The notes under the pieces are model-generated. The model made no database searches. It worked only from the letters and a program-made list of their open reading frames with translations, and had not been told where the DNA came from. Positions 30,051 to 32,543 of a stretch of 32,543 nt of DNA are shown one piece after another; position 1 is the first letter of the stretch, and every line of letters begins with the position of its first letter. The DNA comes from JAFGOM01 sp964428385. GTDB lineage: Archaea; Halobacteriota; Methanomicrobia; Methanomicrobiales; Methanospirillaceae. The translations under genes were made by a program, and so were the position numbers. The DNA lies in assembly GCA_964428385.1 (NCBI GenBank), contig CAYRYR010000019.1:1-32543 (forward strand). The letters run 5' to 3'.

Positions 30051-32543
30051 TCAGGAGATTATTTCATTGGTTTGAATCTGTTCTTCTGTTACGGAATATG
30101 TCTCGCCGGTAATGAGATTGTGGTATGGACCCGCTGCCTGTACATCCCCTGCTTTTGAGTCAGTCGGGTATGGGACAATAAACTGACCATCCTCACTCTG
30201 TTGTCGGTAAAAGAATGCTCTTTTCCCATCAATAACCAGGGGGATCTCAATAATGCCATCTCCTTTGATGATAGCTCCTGGCACGTACTCAAATATTTTC
30301 ACATATCTGATATCCGGATGCCCCAACGATGTTACCCGTGATGGTGATTCATGTACCAGTCTGTATCGTTTCAGCGCAGGGATTGGTTCAACAGGCATAT
30401 CAAATGACTCACTGATGAGTGTTGCCATATAGCCGGGAGGAGCACTGGCATTGAATAACTCTACATAAGCTGTCCCGGTGATATAGGGTAGAGATTGCAT
30501 GTTTATGACTAGTGGATAGGGGTACCCGGTTACATCCGGAGTTATATACTCTATATAGGTAACATTTTCAGGAACTGTAAAAGATCCATCAAAATTATGG
30601 AGCCGGGAAATCAGCGTCTGGAAATATGTATTCTTATATACCAATGAGACTGCTGCAAGATTCTGCTCTCCTGGTTCTGGAAAGAGGAATTCCTGCATGT
30701 ATGGTGTAACTCCGGTGTCACTATTATCCCATGTTGCCATAGCCCAGAATTTTCCGGTATCCATCTCAATGTCGGTCATAATATATCTGGTTCTGGTAGT
30801 ATCCAAAATCCGGTCTGCTTCCTCTTCGGTAGATGCTACAAAGAATGCAGCAGCACCATCAGGGCCTGCAACACCCTGTTGAAATGGGTTAGCATGGGGA
30901 AGCCGGTGCGCGATAAATGTTATCATATGACCATAATCCCACCATGACATAATTCCATAACTTTTCTGAGGAGGATTCCAGGTATTGGCATTATAGATTG
31001 TATAATAGCCAACGTCGGGATCTGGAGTGTTTGTCTCCATCCACAAAAGACTTTCTTTCCATTCTGAATTAAGATCAAGAACCCCAATATTTATCTCATT
31101 AGTGAGGGAATCTGATACAAAAAGAACTGTTAATACAAGGGCAATAATGAGAAATATATGAGGAAAATTCCTTTTCACGTTTTTCCTGATTGATATCTTC
31201 TTTTTCTTCTGTTCAATATGACCCTTTGATTCTCCTGATTTTTTATTTTGAGAGGACTCCTCTCTTTGTGTTGCAGTAACCAGGGTTCCGATAAGGAGTG
31301 ATATCAGGATAACCAGGGGGACGGCAAAATAATACTCGTATCTGATGTGCTGGAATGCAGCATATATTATGATAAGTGACCAGATAAAAATGAAAAAATC
31401 CTCAATTCGCGTTTCCTTGATAATACGCGCAGCAAGGACAATGAGGCCTCCTACCATCAATATGAGGCTCCAGCCAAATGCACTCCAGGCAGCAGTTAAA
31501 CTCCAGGGACGGGCCTCCTGTATTGTACTGTAATAGATATTAGTTCCAAAAAATTCTCCAAGACTGGATGTAAAGAGCTGATACATTTCAGGGGCGATAA
31601 TCATCAGTGCAATCAGAGCGAGACAGATGAAACTGATAAAGGAGAAGAGGTACCAGGAGAGTGGTTTATCCTTTAAGTACCGTGAAAGGGCATAGAGAAG
31701 GATTGTTGTGATGATAATAAGACTGTATGCAATAAGATGGGATATGGTGTAATAATTGAGAAGAAGTCCTTCCTGGTGAACTCCGATTAGCAGATATCCA
31801 ATGATGGCTGTAATAAATGTACTGCATATAACCACAAGGATGGCATCTGCATTTTTCTTTTCAATTTTGTCATAGATAAACCAGAAAAATGTAAAAAGAG
31901 CAGTAATCATTGCAAATAGGATCATTGTCGGCATTACTGCAATGCCCAGGGTATATGCAATACCTGCAACAACACCGAGGAGTAATGGTATTTTAACACT
32001 TTCTAATGATCGTATTGTGACTGGATTTTTACGGACATAGATAAGACAGATGATAAAGCAGAGACAGTAGATAGTGCTGAAGAGCACTTCGGCAATATGG
32101 TGATCAAGATAGCCATAATAAGACCGGTAAAAATACTGCCCCGGAACAATTGCAATAAGAAAAGCCGCGACAACTCCGGTGAAACGGTTTGCAATCCGGT
32201 GTACAAGGATATACATGAGTGGAACCATCACAACTGCCATGAGTGGGGCAACATAGAGAGCAGTTGATATAAGAGCAGGCCTGGTGACAGCACCAAAAGC
32301 CATACACCATGTTGCAGCAATAAAGGTAAAGAGAGGGCCCCAGTGGATTGGTGCACCCTGTGGATAAAAACTCATTGCTTCAAACCAGGAGTATCCCGGG
32401 TAGTTGTGTATCATGTGTTCAATCTGACGAAGATTGTACATTGGATCGTCCATCCCGACCATACTTAAAGGATCATTTACATCTCCAATAAATACCGGGA
32501 TGAGTCGCAGACCAAGTGCCAGGACTGCGCTGAAAATAATAAT
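30051..32543 (-). CDS. aglB: Oligosaccharyltransferase AglB (STT3), 5' end outside window
   Basis: About 830 residues are present; the frame continues without a start codon of its own to the window edge, with ALGLRLIPVFIGDVNDPLSM preceding the internal Met at 32462, so the N-terminus is missing. AglB transfers lipid-linked glycans to Asn of N-x-S/T sites outside the membrane. Visible catalytic motifs: MDDPMYNLR in the first external loop, GYLDHHIAE, the archaeal TIXE motif as STIQEARP, and WWDYG at 30930-30944. About a dozen membrane helices precede a C-terminal globular domain of about 350 residues. A Lys/Ser/Glu-rich stretch of about 35 residues precedes the last helix. The stop lies 58 bases from the DUF2098 gene. 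Confidence 0.95.
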   Translation of the reverse strand: MIIFSAVLALGLRLIPVFIGDVNDPLSMVGMDDPMYNLRQIEHMIHNYPGYSWFEAMSFYPQGAPIHWGPLFTFIAATWCMAFGAVTRPALISTALYVAPLMAVVMVPLMYILVHRIANRFTGVVAAFLIAIVPGQYFYRSYYGYLDHHIAEVLFSTIYCLCFIICLIYVRKNPVTIRSLESVKIPLLLGVVAGIAYTLGIAVMPTMILFAMITALFTFFWFIYDKIEKKNADAILVVICSTFITAIIGYLLIGVHQEGLLLNYYTISHLIAYSLIIITTILLYALSRYLKDKPLSWYLFSFISFICLALIALMIIAPEMYQLFTSSLGEFFGTNIYYSTIQEARPWSLTAAWSAFGWSLILMVGGLIVLAARIIKETRIEDFFIFIWSLIIIYAAFQHIRYEYYFAVPLVILISLLIGTLVTATQREESSQNKKSGESKGHIEQKKKKISIRKNVKRNFPHIFLIIALVLTVLFVSDSLTNEINIGVLDLNSEWKESLLWMETNTPDPDVGYYTIYNANTWNPPQKSYGIMSWWDYGHMITFIAHRLPHANPFQQGVAGPDGAAAFFVASTEEEADRILDTTRTRYIMTDIEMDTGKFWAMATWDNSDTGVTPYMQEFLFPEPGEQNLAAVSLVYKNTYFQTLISRLHNFDGSFTVPENVTYIEYITPDVTGYPYPLVINMQSLPYITGTAYVELFNASAPPGYMATLISESFDMPVEPIPALKRYRLVHESPSRVTSLGHPDIRYVKIFEYVPGAIIKGDGIIEIPLVIDGKRAFFYRQQSEDGQFIVPYPTDSKAGDVQAAGPYHNLITGETYSVTEEQIQTNEIIS

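Noticed and set aside
1..32543. tRNA, rRNA, CRISPR arrays, insertion sequences or prophage genes
   Set aside because: No repeat-spacer pattern, transposase, integrase or recognisable RNA gene was found on reading both strands.

Overview
The window is chromosomal DNA from a methanogenic archaeon, most likely a Methanospirillum-type member of the Methanomicrobiales. Evidence is the set of methanogenesis marker genes with methyl-coenzyme M reductase (MCR) component A2, archaeal ribosomal and transcription proteins (L40e, S24e, S27ae, Spt4, Rpo7, aIF2 gamma), a Kae1-Bud32 fusion, RadB, AglB, and an archaeal RuBisCO next to ribose-1,5-bisphosphate isomerase. Genus placement is inference. Promoters look archaeal (TATA boxes, several apparently leaderless genes). 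I see no rRNA, tRNA, CRISPR array, insertion sequence or prophage.

Layout. 1-1660: two envelope genes, a small lipoprotein (+) and a three-PEGA membrane protein (-). 1709-8537: a tightly packed minus-strand operon, in transcription order atwA (A2), mmp3, mmp6, mmp5, mmp15, mmp17, mmp7, whose products include most of the ATP-driven MCR activation complex; mcrC is not in the window. 8740-10002: a universal stress protein and a HAD-family protein, convergent with overlapping 3' ends. 10279-13308: a plus-strand operon of ribose-1,5-bisphosphate isomerase, RuBisCO and diaminopimelate epimerase. 13312-16614: a possible gene fragment, a channel-like membrane protein, a TPR protein and a secreted beta-helix (NosD-like) protein. 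16682-18660: larC-radB operon (-), divergent over 44 bp from a CDC48/VAT-type AAA ATPase (18705-21125, +). 21598-23675: HtpX protease and a Bles03/DUF1917 protein, flanked by two gene-poor stretches. 23683-29550: the archaeal information-processing cluster on the minus strand (aIF2 gamma, PIN nuclease, Rpo7, Spt4, GTP-dependent dephospho-CoA kinase, S24e, S27ae, Kae1-Bud32, XTP pyrophosphatase, and a 48-residue L40e gene). 29705-32543: DUF2098 protein and the oligosaccharyltransferase AglB, whose 5' end runs off the window.

The most interesting signal is in the MCR operon. Mmp15 has the nucleotide-binding fold and both cluster-ligand cysteine positions of 2-hydroxyacyl-CoA dehydratase activators (HgdC/BadF type). 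Its N-terminal region and the C-terminal half of Mmp5 both resemble the C-terminal part of the dehydratase partner subunits. This suggests an ATP-driven low-potential electron-transfer pair encoded inside the MCR activation operon. Other points of interest are a ~75-residue insertion in the second AAA domain of the CDC48 homologue, a channel-like protein without the potassium selectivity filter, a HAD protein with a DxA nucleophile motif, and dapF in a RuBisCO operon.
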